Both the position numbers and the translations under genes were made by a program. Shown here piece by piece: positions 21,366 through 33,618 of a stretch of DNA of 64,000 nt. The notes under the pieces were generated by a model. The model did not search any database. It saw only the letters and a list, made by a program, of their open reading frames with translations, and was not told where the DNA came from. Every line of letters begins with the position of its first letter. Position 1 is the stretch's first letter. The stretch is from assembly GCA_963576565.1 (NCBI GenBank), contig OY755044.1:47573134-47637133 (forward strand). The letters run 5' to 3'. Origin of the DNA: Aspidapion aeneum (lineage: Eukaryota > Arthropoda > Insecta > Coleoptera > Brentidae).

Positions 21366-21557
21366 ATGAAATACTCTAATTTTACCTTTTTAATCCTGGT
21401 GTTATTATTTTTACAATCACTACTTTGTTTTTCATGTAAGTCGCGTTTTTCGGATGACTGTATTGCACCATTAATAGGGACTTATTGCATATTCCATCCA
21501 GGCACTAATTGTGCCGGGCACTATATTGACAGATTCGCATTGAAAAATGACAGTTGA
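21366..21557 (+). CDS. Possible small secreted peptide (63 aa)
   Basis: ATG at 21366. The N terminus is a strong signal-peptide-like stretch: Lys2, a hydrophobic core FTFLILVLLFLQSLLCF, then a possible cleavage near SCK. The remaining 40 residues contain four cysteines (CKSRF, DDCIAP, TYCIFH, TNCAGH), enough for two disulphides, and no basic cleavage sites. No family is recognised. It sits about 0.6 kb upstream of the clavesin-like gene on the same strand. It may equally be chance or a TE relic, since no splice sites, poly(A) signal or conservation can be assessed. Confidence 0.25.
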   Translation: MKYSNFTFLILVLLFLQSLLCFSCKSRFSDDCIAPLIGTYCIFHPGTNCAGHYIDRFALKNDS

Positions 21558-22153
21558 CCTTTCAAAATTGACATACCAAAGTCGAATTTATAAATCCAGG
21601 AGTTTATTTTCAATTAATAGTGGCGGCACTATTAATTTTGGCTCTGATAATTCACAAAGGCCTAATTTTGAAGGAAGACACAATTATTGCCTGGCTTTAT
21701 TGCAATAGGTCCCAAATGTTGTTCTGACCAGACACAAAGTCAGCGTGACGGATATACGACGTATTGGTAATATGATTTACTTATAACAAACCTTTTAAAT
21801 TTATGCACATGCTATATTACAAAATAAGGTTAGGAATTTAAACATATTTTAAATGACAGGGGTACAAATTGCAACATGACGCGTGACAAAGGTATGAAAT
21901 TGCATGTTTAGAAATAAAAAAAATATGTAAAAGATAATATTGTTGCACATTTTTGTCATAGTCAGCCGGGTTTCAAACTATATATCTATGCATTTTTTTT
22001 GCAAATCTTGACATACATGCTGTGATCGTTAAGTACACACAAATTAAAAAGTTATTGAAAAGGACTCAGGTACGTCCTTTAGCCATAGCCTCGCGGAACA
22101 AAAATAGGTAAAAATACATCAAATAATTGTATTATTTTTAGCCATCAGATATT

Positions 22154-22295
22154 ATGACAGACTTCATTGAGTACGATTGGCGAACCAATATAATAGACTC
22201 CGATCTCAAAAAACCGTACAAAAATTTCACAATCAAAGACAGAGAGGTTGCTATCAAGGCTTTTAGAGAAGTTATACAAAAATGTGACGATTATG
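22154..22295 (+). CDS. Clavesin-like gene, coding exon 1
   Basis: MTDFIEYDWRTNII... to DDY plus one base; donor G|GTAAGT. Preceded by acceptor TATTTTTAG at 22133-22141. Confidence 0.88.
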
Positions 22296-25200
22296 GTAAG
22301 TAATATTGTCGAAACTTTGAAGTTTCAGAATTATTAAAGTAGCATGAACTTTTCCGATTCATAGGCTACGCAGTTTAAAAGTGAGAATTAAAAACCGTTT
22401 TAAAATTGTTGTTTTTTTTAGAATTAAAATCCAACATGGATCAAGACGACAAAATCCTACAAAAATTTTTGTACGCCAGGAAATTTCACCTAGACGAGAG
22501 CTTCGAATTATACAAAAATTATTACTGGTACAGAAAGAGAAATCCAGAAATATTTCGACAGTTGACTTTGGAGGCGAGCGATATCAGAAAAGCTTTAAAA
22601 AATGGTAAGAATCCGTTAACTTAGCAATTTTACAGATAATATAATCAGATGACCTACCAACCGAAAAAGAGCTTTTTTACTAGTAGAAAAGCAACTCTCT
22701 CAAAGCAAATAGTACCAAAATGTGCATGCTCAGATACAAAAATTGGATCTTTTTTAACTTATTATGTGTTTCTCGAGTTAAACTTAGTTGAAGAGCATCT
22801 TCTAAATAAACGCAGTGCTTTCTTTGACATTTTTGTCAACTCAACCTAAAAAGACATTTTAAATCTAGTGTCAGAAATCACCTGGGCACCGGTAATGTGT
22901 TGTATGGGTATCATCCGTTTTCGGCAGGGAAGCTATCCTTTTTTGGGATGAAATTATATTTCATATAACCTAGAAAGAATCTACTAGAGCCCTCCTTAGC
23001 ACCACTCGTATATATAACAATGAACTGATTGATTCGGTTTAGTTCAGAGTCGTCAGAAAGACAGCACTTTCTTCACATATAGAGTACCTTTTTCATTTTT
23101 AAAAGAAATAGTAACAAAACCGATCTCCCATAACTAAATATGTTTTTTATAAGTTAATTCTTATAGAATATTATAATTATTGTGGTTGTACATGTCCGAA
23201 GGGCATCACTTTAAATTGGTATAAACCTTTTCTTGATTGTACACAGTATTTCCATCATCTTTCTAAACTGCACCTCACAATATATTTTTTAACTTTAATG
23301 CTGAGAATAACCTAAGCACAGTCGTCTGTGTTGTGCGTATTATTGCTTCCCGGCAGGGGATAGACACCCTTTTTTAAAATTCGATTAAACTTTCTATAAT
23401 TTATAAAATCTACATTATCCATTAGTATATCGGTTACTGGACTTAAACCAAATTTTATGCTGGGAGTTCGTTCGAGATTTTAAACTGCTTTTCATTGGTC
23501 TTGTAGGGCTTTGCATAAACCAATTAAGTCTAATTAGTAATGTACTTTTTTGATTCCGAAATAATTATTGTACCAACAAAGAATTAATTATAATAATATA
23601 TTCTCCCCTCTTATTTGTAGGGCTTCCGGGTGTCCTTAAAGACAAAGACAGAAAAGGAAGATGCGTTTTATTGTTAACAGGAAACAATTGGGATTGCAGT
23701 TATTCATTAGTCAGTATTTATAGGTAAGTTAATGTTATGTAAAAACAAAATTTAATTTATGAAAAAACTGCACAATTACCGAAAATATTATATTATATAT
23801 ATTATAAGTCTACTATTTTTTACCAAAATTTAGATAATTCTATTAATTATTAACTTTAATAAACATTCAATTTTAGGGCCCTGTTATTTAGTTTAGACCA
23901 TCTAACAAACGATCTCCACAACCAAGCTAATGGTTTCGTAGTTATAGTTGATTGGACTGAATTTTCATACAGACAAACTTCCCAGTTAAAACCTTCAATT
24001 TTAAGGTAAGTTAAAAGTATGAACCCGCCCCCCAATGTGGCCGATATAGATTTCTTTAAAAAAACGTTTCATGCTGTTAATTGACCTGACCACTGACGTA
24101 GAGGTATTCTATTCTCTTATAAAAAATGCAGTATGGATTCAAACAAGAAAAAAGTTGTAAAAAAAATATATATTTTTTAGTTTTTTACTTTACTTACTTC
24201 TTTCACTACCTTGAGGTTTCCAAATTTGTCATACATTATTTAAGTCTACCTAGATATCTTACCTTAAATTTTTAAAACAGGGATAACTTAAATGATGAGT
24301 GAACATGAAGATGCTTGGACATAATATAAGCATAATAGCAGTCTAAGCACCATCAGATGACGAAAGAGTAGCTACAAAACAAATGTTCTTTGATCAACTT
24401 GATGAGACTATCACAAAAATCGGTAATACCAGAGAAATAATTAAGCTTGGCGATTTAAATAGCCGAACTGGTAGGCAAACCCAGAGCAAAGTGATAGGAC
24501 CATTTGGAGAGGAAGTAACAAATGATAATGGCTTAAGACTGATGCAATTGTGTGAAACCCACAACCTAAAAATAAATAATGGTTAGTTTAAACATAAGGA
24601 TATTCATCGATATATACCTGGATTCAGCCAACAAGAAATCTTAAATTAATCATTGATTATGCTATAGGTGGACCACTCGCAATTAAAGTGGTATGCGAGC
24701 ACTTCGTGGTGTTATCTGTGGATCTGACCACCATCTGGTAAAAGCAAAAATATTATTCCCTTTAAGAAAACCAAATAAGGACGAAAGTATTAGAGAAAAT
24801 GAAAACCTAGAAAGCATCGAAGACAATCAAAAATACAACTTTAAAGGTCTAGAAATCGAAAGTACTCAAAGATTGTATCAGAACCGATTAGATGAAAAAT
24901 TAATAAACACAAATCACTCATTTGAAGAGATATATACAAACATAATAAAAAGCTTGAAGGAAGCAAGCAACGAAGCTGTTGGGTACCAAGATAATAGAAA
25001 TAACAGGAAGATGTGGTGGACGGACAAAATACAGGAAATGGGCAAAGAGAAAAAACGTTCATACTTGAAATGGCTCAGTACTAAGTAGCAAAGAGACCTA
25101 GAAATCTACAGGGAAACCAGAAGACAGCTAAGAAATTTGATGCGCACAGAAAAAAATTAAATGTTCGAGCGCAAGTGCCACGACATAAATACACACTGTA

Positions 25201-28200
25201 ACGAAGTTACTTTTTTTTTACATGTAAAATAGGAACGGGCCGTATTTTTTTTAAATTTCTATCCAATTTTCTAAATTAGAGTAGTTTAAAACTAATGACA
25301 AGGCAAAACAATTAGATAACCTCCTCTTCATTAATTATTACTATCACTATTTCGACTTATTTACCCCAAGTTCCCCTATATTTCTCTTTAGGAAATAGTG
25401 ATATAAAAGCTTTATTCCTGGTTTAAATAGGAAAAACTCCCGGTTATCTTTTTCCTAGTATTTAGTTGTACAGTTCTACGGTTTTATTTTTCCTTTTTGT
25501 CCGGTGGAAAATCGGGAAAAGTCATATACAAATTAGGAAATTCTCGATTTTCACACGTTTAATCGAATAAATCATTAAAAAACGCTCGGTTAACCTGTTG
25601 CTGTTTGTTAGCTCTGTAAGCCTACCGTTTTAGTTTTTACGATTGGCAAGTGGAAAATCGGGAAAAGTCATATTATACAAATTAGGAAATTCTCGATTTT
25701 CACACGTTTGATCGAATAAATCATTAAAAAACGCTCGGTTAACCTGTTGCTGTTTGTTAGCTCTTTAAGCCTACCGTTTAAGTTTTTACGATTGGCAAGT
25801 GGAAAATCGGGAAAAGTCATTTTATACAAATTAGGAAATTCTCGATTTTCACACGTTTAATCGAATAAATTATTAAAAAACGCTCGGTTAACCTGTTGCT
25901 GTTTGTTAGCTCTTCAAGCCTACCGTTTTAGTTTTTACGATTGGCAAGTGGAAAAGCGGGAAAAGTCATTTTATACAAATTAGGAAATTCTCGATTTTCA
26001 CACGTTTAATCGAATAAATCGTTAAAAAACGCTCGGTTAACCTGTTGCTGTTTATTAGCTCTTCAAACCTACCGTTTTAATTTTTACGATTGTGCGGTGG
26101 AAAATCGGGAAAAGTCATATTATACAAAATAGGAAATTCTCGATTTTCACACGTTTAAGCGAATAAATCGTTAAAAAACGCTCGGTTGGCCTGTTGCTGT
26201 TTGTTAGCTCTATAAGCCTACCGTTTTAGTTTTTACGATTTTCCAGTGGAAACCGGGAAAAACCAGTATTTCTCGGAAAAACCTTATGTCTCGGAAAACT
26301 ACTATATTTTACAACATTTTCCAGAAAAACGCTCGGTTATACTCCTTCCAAGGTCTGTCCCTTCCATCGTATGGATTGACATTTTCCATTTTCCCAAAGG
26401 AAATGACTGATTTCCCGGCATTAGTCCCTTCGGCAAGCTTCGCCGTCGCGGACGAATAAAACAAACAAGGGGATAGTCGAATTACAGTAGCGCGACCGAA
26501 TACTTCGTATAACAGTTCATAAACCATCACGTGTTTTGTTTTTCACCGTCACAATAAGGTAAGCACCGTTCCATTTTTTCTATATTCTCTGCTCTTTATT
26601 TTTTATGTTTTTTACCGTATATTTTGTGCCCTCTTGTTCATGTTATTTTGACTGTCTTATTTTATTTTAAATTAACCTGTACATTTACGTAAATATCTCA
26701 GAAACTGCTGATTTACTAGAAGTTTAATTTATATAACATTTAAATGCTAAATAAATTGTTACGTGGACCTTTGCCATCGAAGGGCACGTAATACTTTTGT
26801 TTGCTACCTGGACCTCTGCCATCAAAGGGCAGTAGTAGTAAAACCAAAAGAAACCGAAGCTAGCATTTCTTGAATTTGCAATAGAAATCAGTAGTTATCT
26901 GTTCATATTTACCTTTTAAGTTTCAACCCTTAATCCCGTAAAAATAATGTTAATCCCGTAAAAATAATAATTACATAAATAAATAGCTACTTGGACTTCT
27001 GCCATCGGAAGGCAAGTAGTACTGCACATTTACCTAATTATCTCAGTAACTGCTGATTTATTAGAAGTTTAATTTATATTGCATTTTAATTCTACATAAG
27101 TGGTTACGTGGGCCTTTGCCATCGAAGGGCACGTAATACTTTTATTTGCTACCTGGACCTTTGCCATCAAAAGGCAGGTAGTAGTAAAACTAAAAGAAAC
27201 CTAACCAAGCATTTCTTGAATTTGGAATAGAAATCAGCAGTTTTCTGTTTATAGTTGTCTTTAAGTTTCAACCGTCAACCCCGTTTAAATAATAATTAAA
27301 TAAATAAACTGTTTCTTGTTCCTTTGCTTATGAAGGGCAAATAGTACTGCACATTTACGTAATTATCTCAGAAACCGCTGATTTACTAGCCTGTTAATTT
27401 ATATTATATTTAAATTCCAAATGAATGGTTACGTGGGCCTTTGCCATCGAAGGGCACGTGATTCTTTGATTTGCTACCTGTACCTTTGCCATCGAAGGGC
27501 AGATAGTAATATGACAAAGCCAAGCCAACCCTCCTTGATTTGGGAATAAATCAGCGATTGTCTGTTCATAATTATTTTTTTTACTTTTCAAAAGCCGACT
27601 ACGTTTTAGTTTTGATTAAACCGTTTTGAACGTAAGGAATTATGAATAGTTGCTTAGGATATTAATCATGTGCGATACTTTTGCTGAATTGTTGCTAACT
27701 AGAAAACGGACTCGTATTGAGATCTCGAATACGTTGCGTTTACAAATTACGTAGGTTGCCTACAAAGTGCATACTGTAATTTTGCCACCGCGCATTATAA
27801 CCAAAGGTTTATTGTTCTCGCGGAAAGTAATCGTGATTCTCAAATGCAAGTATAGACCCGGTTGAACCATTTTATTTGTAGCCACAAATTATGCAGTTAT
27901 GCAATGTTATTTCCAGAAAAAGAGCAGAGAATCTAAATTTTCTTATAAATGGAGTATGTGGTGCTGAGTTTAATTTCTTTACGCTGCTGTTTTCGACTAT
28001 CAACAGTGTCGCTGTAGCTTGACACCGCATGCTATCGCTATCACTAGCTTATGAACAACCCTGATATACTACATGATACCGCATGTCGTCTTTTGGATTG
28101 CATTCCTATATCCGTCCCATCCGTAACATTTCTCATTTGCTTTAGTTTTGCCTATCATTCATTCTTTCGTTTAATTGCTAATCGTTCTTTTACTCTTACC

Positions 28201-31200
28201 TTACTAAATATTAATCTAAAAGTACTGCCTGTACCAAACTAAAAACATTAAGGCTGTTAATAGCTAGTTAAGGGAACTTATTTTTATTATTTATTATAAA
28301 ATTGACTATGTTGGAATAAAACCTTTTATTTTTATTTAACTAATGTGTGTTCCCTTGACTAAATATGATTAGTCTATTTTCCTGATTTCTCCACTGTCTA
28401 AAAGCTTACCCGAGAGGCATAGGGGAATTTGCTGTTAATTTTCTTACGTTAGTCAACTGGAAAATTGACAGTAACCCTGTGACGCCATAGTAAAGAGGGT
28501 CGCTTTCCAAAATGCCGAAAACGAACCCTCGTTACAACACGTAGGAGGTAGGCAGAGTTCTGAAGTATGGAAATTCATTTCTACAGTAAAAAACCCAACA
28601 AAAGAAAAAGTAAAGATCCAGATAATCAAACCAGAACAATGGACAGAACACTACCAGGGACTGCTGCAGGAGACGAGACCCGAATATCTGGCAGCCTCTC
28701 CGAGAAGAGACATAGAAGTACATGGAGAGGAAGTAATCATCGAAAAAGAAATGATAAAGAATAATATTAAAAAGCTTAAATCCGGAAAAGCTAGCGGACC
28801 TGGGGGAATATATGCTGAAATGCTCAAATATGGATCAGAGAAACTACTCGAAAATCTCACATATATTTTTAAACAATGCAGAAACGGACATACCTAATGA
28901 TTGGAAAATTGCATTCATATCCTCAATACATAAAAAGGGAAACAAGCTGATCAAACAAGATCTAATAGAGAATGATTTTCATGAACAAGAAGAAGAAGAG
29001 CAAAGTGGGTTTCGCGCAGGCAGATCTTGTAGTGATAATGTTTTTTGTCTTAAACAAGTAATTGAGAAAAGGAGCGCCAGAAATATAGAGACTCATGTGA
29101 CCTTTGTGGACCTACAAAAAGCATATGATACCGTTCCAGTAGAAAAATTATGGACAGTGTTAGAGCAAACTAATATCAATCATACATACATAAAAGCGAT
29201 GGAAGAACTACAAAGGGTCAAAATCTAAAATTAAAATTGGAAATCGACTTTCAAAAGAATTCCTGGTAACAAAAGGCTTAAGACAGGCATGTTGTATCTC
29301 TCCAACTCTTTTTAAAATATATATCGCAGTAGCTCTAAAAAACTGGAAACGTAAAGTTCACGGTATGGGAATACAACTTAACGACCGCTTTACCATATAC
29401 ACACTACAGTTTCCTGACGACCAAGTAATTGTGGCTAATGATAAAGAAGACATGGGGATTGACAGTGAACGTGGACAAGACACAGTACTTATGTATTGGA
29501 AACGAATCCAGTGAGTTAGTACTAGAAAATGGACAAACAATATCTCCATGCAATGAGTATGTATACTTGGGTGTCACATTTGATAAGACAGGTACAGACT
29601 GTAAAGAATTGGAAAAAAGAATAGTAAAAGCAAAAAAAGTTATTGGATGTCTTAACAGTATTTTATGGAGCAGAGAGATAAAAAAGAATGTAACATTTAA
29701 CATATATGAAACAATGGTCAAAAGCACGCTGTTGTATGGAGTAGAGACTTGTCGCGTAACAGAAAAATACAAAACAAAAATGGAAAGTGTCGAAATGGAT
29801 GCAATAAAAAGATCAATGAGAATATCTAGAATAAAAAGAAAGAATGGGAATCGGATGAACGACAAAATATTACCAAAGCAGGTCCTAGAATGGCAACCAA
29901 TAGGGCGCAGAAAAAGAGGGCGTCCTAAACTAGAATGGCAACAGTCAATCCAAAGAAGAGAATGAGTCAAAAAAATCTGACAGAGGATGATTGTCAGGAT
30001 CGAAGGAGGTGGAGAATAGGCGTCGGACATCGTAGAAAAACGTTCTAAACCGACATAGTAGTAGTATAACTTAAATGATTTACCACCAGCTTATGTGTCC
30101 CTGCAATGTCACTAAATTTGTCCGGTGCTATTACTCACACACGAACGACATATTAGTGACGCAAGTGGGAGAGAGAGAATTTGCGTCAGTAGAAACAAGA
30201 ATGGCGCAAGCGGAGTTAAAAAAATTGGTCCGATTTCCAAAAATTAGCCGCTAGTACTTAAGTATTATTTACTATTTTTAGGCTCATGATAGAAGGCCTA
30301 CAAGACTGCTACCCGGCTAGGTTTAAGGGCATCCATTTTATTGGGCAGCCTTGGTACGTGGACGCAGCCCTAACAGTAACAAAGCCATTTTTAAAAGAAG
30401 AAGTAAAAGAGAGAATACATGCACATGGAAATAATTTGAGTACTTTACACGAATTGGTACACAGGTAATCTCAGTTATATATAGTCTAAATTATACGCAT
30501 TTGTAATGACGTCACCAGGTGAGAAAAAAACGTATGGCGTAGATATTTTTGCCAATCAATGTTTTTTGATTGACAGTGACGGATACTTCACATAACCAAT
30601 TACCTACCCATTTAAATCATAGACACTACTTTTTTAAAAAGTTTATTGTCACCGCTGTTTATGATATACTAAACAAAGATAAACAAAAATGACGTCATTA
30701 CAAATGGGTATAATTTGAACTATACAGAATGTGTGTGGTATTTCTGGTAGATATTTTGGAAAATCCTGAATTTTGATTTATAAATTGCTTTTTTTTTTAT
30801 TACGCAAGTCCCTTTTTTATTCCATTTTAAAAATCGCCGTAAAATTTCTTTTTAAAGGAATTAATATAAATGTTCTTATTATTTTTTATATTTTTATGTA
30901 TTTTTTAAAATGTTAAAAATATTTTTAAAACATCAAATTAAGAAAATAAAAAAAATCAAAACTACTAAAAATAAAATAGAGTGATAGTTCATTTTAAATC
31001 AAATTTTAAACTGATTTCAAAAATTAAATGGAAAAAGAATCATCCCATAAAAACTAAAAACTTTTGTAATATTTCAAAAACTAATATTGGCAGATGCATT
31101 CTTTATAGAAAAAAGAATATAAAAAAATATTTTACACAAAAGCCCTCCGCAGCATAGAAACGGCTTGCTAGATCAAGATGCGGTTGTCATCTTGGGGTTT

Positions 31201-31606
31201 TTCTTGAAAATCGAGGTGTGGTCTTTTCTATATCCTCTAGAAATTAAGGACACTCGTCGTAAAGCACTAGAAATACCCGAAACCCCCAAAGGCATCAGAT
31301 TTGGGACACCCTGAACAATCAAATCTTTGTTCGATTATTACTTCTTATTCAGTATACTATATATTTAACTTTAAGCAATGTATGTATTTTTTATTTTTTA
31401 CTGAATAAACTTTACTTTACTTACTTTACTTTACTATTTTTACTAGTATGATATAACTTGACAATTTTAATTAATATTTCGTAATTTTTAGAGATGTTTT
31501 GCCTGCAGAACTAGGCGGCGAAAAACCTAGTTACAATCCAAGCTCATTTTTGGAAACATTGGAACAAAATAACAACCCTAATAACACCGAAGAAGTAAAA
31601 ACATAA
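22154..31606 (+). CDS. Clavesin-like CRAL-TRIO (Sec14) lipid-binding protein, six exons
   Basis: Exons 22154-22295, 22422-22604, 23621-23723, 23877-24005, 30282-30464 and 31492-31606 join in phase to 855 nt, 284 residues. Residues about 50-100 are the helical CRAL-TRIO N domain (DDKILQKFLYARKFHLDES); about 115-270 the lipid pocket, with VVIVDWTEFSYRQ, LRLMIEGLQDCYPARFKGIH, QPWYVDAALTVTKPFLKEEV, HGNNLSTLHELVH and LPAELGGEKPSYN. These blocks resemble clavesin (a phosphoinositide-binding Sec14 protein of clathrin-coated vesicles) and the alpha-tocopherol-transfer-protein group. It is probably soluble, as no signal peptide or membrane segment is seen. The start is chosen at ATG 22154, 12 bases after an acceptor (AG 22140-22141), implying an upstream non-coding exon. 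Intron 4 is swollen to 6.3 kb by TEs. Exact orthology is inferred. Confidence 0.9.
22422..22604 (+). CDS. Clavesin-like gene, coding exon 2
   Basis: Acceptor TTTTTTTAG, donor AATG|GTAAGA. Encodes ELKSNMDQDDKILQKF through ASDIRKALKN, the CRAL-TRIO N-terminal helices. Confidence 0.9.
22605..23620 (+). other. Intron 2 of clavesin-like gene
   Basis: It contains two diverged direct copies of a short repeat (about 22868-22965 and 23290-23390, sharing CGGCAGGG and CACCxGGCA/CCTAAGCA-type blocks). No ORF with a motif. Confidence 0.5.
23621..23723 (+). CDS. Clavesin-like gene, coding exon 3
   Basis: Acceptor TTATTTGTAG, donor TAG|GTAAGT. Encodes LPGVLKDKDRKGRCVLLLTG and NNWDCSYSLVSIY, the first strand of the lipid-binding fold. 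Confidence 0.9.
23877..24005 (+). CDS. Clavesin-like gene, coding exon 4
   Basis: Acceptor ATTTTAG, donor AAG|GTAAGT. Encodes ALLFSLDHLTND and GFVVIVDWTEFSYRQ. Confidence 0.9.
25460..26340 (+). repeat. 149-bp tandem satellite, about 5.5 units
   Basis: TGGAAAATCGGGAAAAGTCA (or close variant) recurs at 25505, 25651, 25800, 25949, 26098 and 26247, a spacing of 146-149 bp. Units share TTCTCGATTTTCACACGTTT and AACGCTCGGTTAACCTGTTG. The middle units are very similar, suggesting recent amplification within the element. Confidence 0.9.
26759..27508 (+). repeat. Array of about eight hairpins with compensatory stem changes
   Basis: Each is about 31-33 nt: outer stem, inner stem and a CCAT-type loop. 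TTACGTG/CACGTAA stems lie at 26759, 27104 and (with one change) 27429. CTACCTG/CAGGTAG-type stems lie at about 26805, 27151 and 27475. CTACTTG/CAAGTAG is at about 26987, and a decayed one at about 27307. The inner stem is usually CCTTTG/CGAAGG. Larger units of about 325-345 bp carry the hairpins in alternating order. Function unknown. Confidence 0.75.
30282..30464 (+). CDS. Clavesin-like gene, coding exon 5
   Basis: Acceptor CTATTTTTAG, donor CACAG|GTAATC. Encodes LMIEGLQDCYPARFKGIHF, IGQPWYVDAALTVTKPF and ERIHAHGNNLSTLHELVH, the most diagnostic clavesin-like segment. Confidence 0.92.
30465..31491 (+). other. Intron 5 of clavesin-like gene
   Basis: AT-rich. At 31150-31320 is a piece related to TE ends (GGGACACCCTG at about 31296). 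No gene. Confidence 0.5.
31492..31606 (+). CDS. Clavesin-like gene, last coding exon
   Basis: Acceptor TAATTTTTAG. Encodes DVLPAELGGEKPSYNPSSFL and a short polar tail ending EEVKT, stop TAA at 31604-31606. Confidence 0.9.
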
Positions 31607-32310
31607 ATCAAACTTTGTAGGTATAATCTATCCTGATCCAGTCTTGCTACTTCGCTAGCCAAAAAAAACATCGTTTTTTTATCAAAAAAAGGTTCAGTTT
31701 ATTTACTGCAGATTCTATTTATGCTTTTTTCAGAATGGGTTCGGTTCTGATGATTGAATATTTTTCCAGAAAAAGCTCTCAAATATAAATCTACAGTATT
31801 GGCTAAAAGAAGATTAACTCCCTAAAAACAATAACCGCTATTCTCATAAACTACGTAACCGATTTCAATGAAATTTGGCACACATATTGTATGACCTCTT
31901 CTGTTTGGTTCAGAAAAATTTTTTTACGCTACTACGTGGACAGGTCGGAATGACGCGAAGCCGGCTATTTTAAGGCTCGTTGTATATAAATGTGATCCTG
32001 TACCAACTTACAAAGAACAAGTGATTCAAAACTTCAATTCAGTTCTCAATTCATCATTAAAAAAAAAACGAAAAAAAGTTTTTCGGTGTAATTTTCGAAA
32101 GAGACATTAAAGTTATATATATTATTATTATATCCTAAAAATTTTATATCAATTGAACAAAGGATAGTGTAGACATGAAATTTTAAAATTGCTAATAATA
32201 ACCAATATTTTTGCCAGTATTGATCAGTTCTGCATAATTTAAAAAATGTATATGTATTTTTATTCCAATTGTTGCGGAATTTTCTGGACATCTAGACTCT
32301 TTCGAATGGC

Positions 32311-32510
32311 CATTTTGGCCTAAAATTACACAGAAAATACTTTTTTTTTTTTAACGTGGCAAAAAGACGCATTTTGTGGGGAAAATCGCCAAAACACGTG
32401 ATAGGAGAACTGGGTTGAAAGTTTTAAATGCATGACTTATTCTTTGGTAGTTGGTACAGACTCTTTTACATACAATTTTGGAAAGTTAATCTAATTTTGA
32501 CCAAGACAGT
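32311..32510 (+). repeat. Dispersed repeat, copy 1 (pairs with 38389-38600)
   Basis: Shared blocks include AAAATTACACAGAAA, GGGAAAATCGCCAAAA, AGTTTTAAATGCA and TTGTTCTTTG/TTATTCTTTG, in the same orientation at both sites. Class unknown. Confidence 0.65.
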
Positions 32511-33618
32511 ATATTTATTTCCTCTTCCGTCTTTTGGAGAAAGAGTTGTCTGTCTGTCGTATGTATGTAAAAGGTCGGTAAAAGACTGTGGAAATCAGGA
32601 CATGTCGACGGTTTCATGACATAAGGCCCTATCATGAGACAGAACCAAAATGTGCGAAGGTCAGAGTTAGTTTCTATCGAGTGTATACTTGGTTTTAGTC
32701 AAGGATCATATCTCAAAATTCTTTATTTCTTCATAAACCTCACAAAACACATGGCCTTAATCTGAAATTTTGACGGATACTACAACTAATAAAGGCCAAT
32801 CTCAGGATTGTAAAAATCGAAATAGAGCCTTATGTCATGAGACCGACGAGAATTTATTATAATAACTTTGAGTCTCCGAAATATATGACAATAAAGTTTA
32901 GTCAATAGTCTTTCTAGCATTTTTCGTAAATAATGCATATTGTATTATTATTTTTTATATATTGGACAATTTTTAGTTAGGATATTACGTGTGTTTTTTT
33001 TATACTGTGATCAAACCATACGTTTTAATTATGATTTTTAGTTTTCGTTAACTAAGTAATAACGCACTAAATTGGTACCTATATAGTAATTTTAAAGTTT
33101 AAAAAATAAAACATTTTAATAGTATAGTCTTGTATTTTTAAAAAAATGTAATCAAAGCACTTCTTTGTCATAAAAAAATTATAATTTTTTTATGCTTTCT
33201 GAATATTTATCATAAAACATGTGAACAAAACAGAGGAGTGACATGCTAATATAATGTAAGAAATAAGCCTAATATCGGTTAAAAAACTGCTAATATTTTG
33301 TTACCCATTGACGTCATCACTGGCTAATTAATCGATGTCATATCTACCCTTGGTATATCCTTGAAAATTCTTTATTGTAGACCTGTATAAGTAAACCTAA
33401 CCAAGAGGTTCAATATAGAGCAAAGCTCAATTATAAACCCCCCTGGTTTGAATTTTCTACACTACCATTTTGTTGTTGCTATTGCTATCTCTAGTTTAGA
33501 TTTTACTTGCTTGCCGCTTGGCAATTACAGCGCACGCTGCGCCACCTTATCAAAATTTGTCAAGTTAAATGTTGAAAATTCCCACTAGAGACCTATAGAT
33601 AAAATTGGCTGGTGTTTC

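Larger units (their letters stand above)
25197..28536. mobile_element. 3.34-kb solo-LTR-like or Ginger-like element with 4-bp TSD
   Basis: It begins TGTAACGAAG and ends CTCGTTACA, flanked by ACAC on both sides (25193-25196 and 28537-28540). The uninterrupted LINE copy (about 45462) has ACAC once. TG...CA ends with a 4-bp duplication fit either a solo LTR of a retrotransposon with unusually long LTRs or a Ginger-type DNA element. An AATAAA at about 28315 would suit an LTR. No internal direct terminal repeat and no coding domain are seen. It contains a 149-bp satellite and a set of hairpins. Confidence 0.75.
24297..30065 (+). mobile_element. 5'-truncated RTE-like LINE (family A, copy 1), split by a 3.3-kb insertion
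   Basis: ATAACTTAAATGAT is duplicated exactly at 24283-24296 and 30066-30079. The LINE body is 24297-25196 plus 28537-30065 and aligns throughout with the copy at 43877-47101. It encodes the 3' part of an AP-type endonuclease (NSRTGRQTQSK, CGSDHHLVKAK) and a reverse transcriptase (QSGFRAGRSCSDN, FVDLQKAYDTVP, FPDDQVIV in place of an expected FADD-type box). Stops, frame breaks and loss of part of the RT fingers region (between KGNKL and IENDFH) make it dead. It ends in (TAG)n rather than poly(A), as RTE elements do. Confidence 0.88.

Noticed and set aside
22381..22608. ORF of 75 codons overlapping clavesin exon 2 in another frame
   Set aside because: The exon frame (22422-22604) joins in phase to five other exons and carries the CRAL-TRIO motifs.
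25460..26340. CRISPR-like array
   Set aside because: Units are contiguous 149-bp tandem repeats without spacers, in a eukaryotic intron.
29404..30030. 208-codon ORF on -
   Set aside because: Shadow of the LINE reverse transcriptase encoded on + at 29429-29965.
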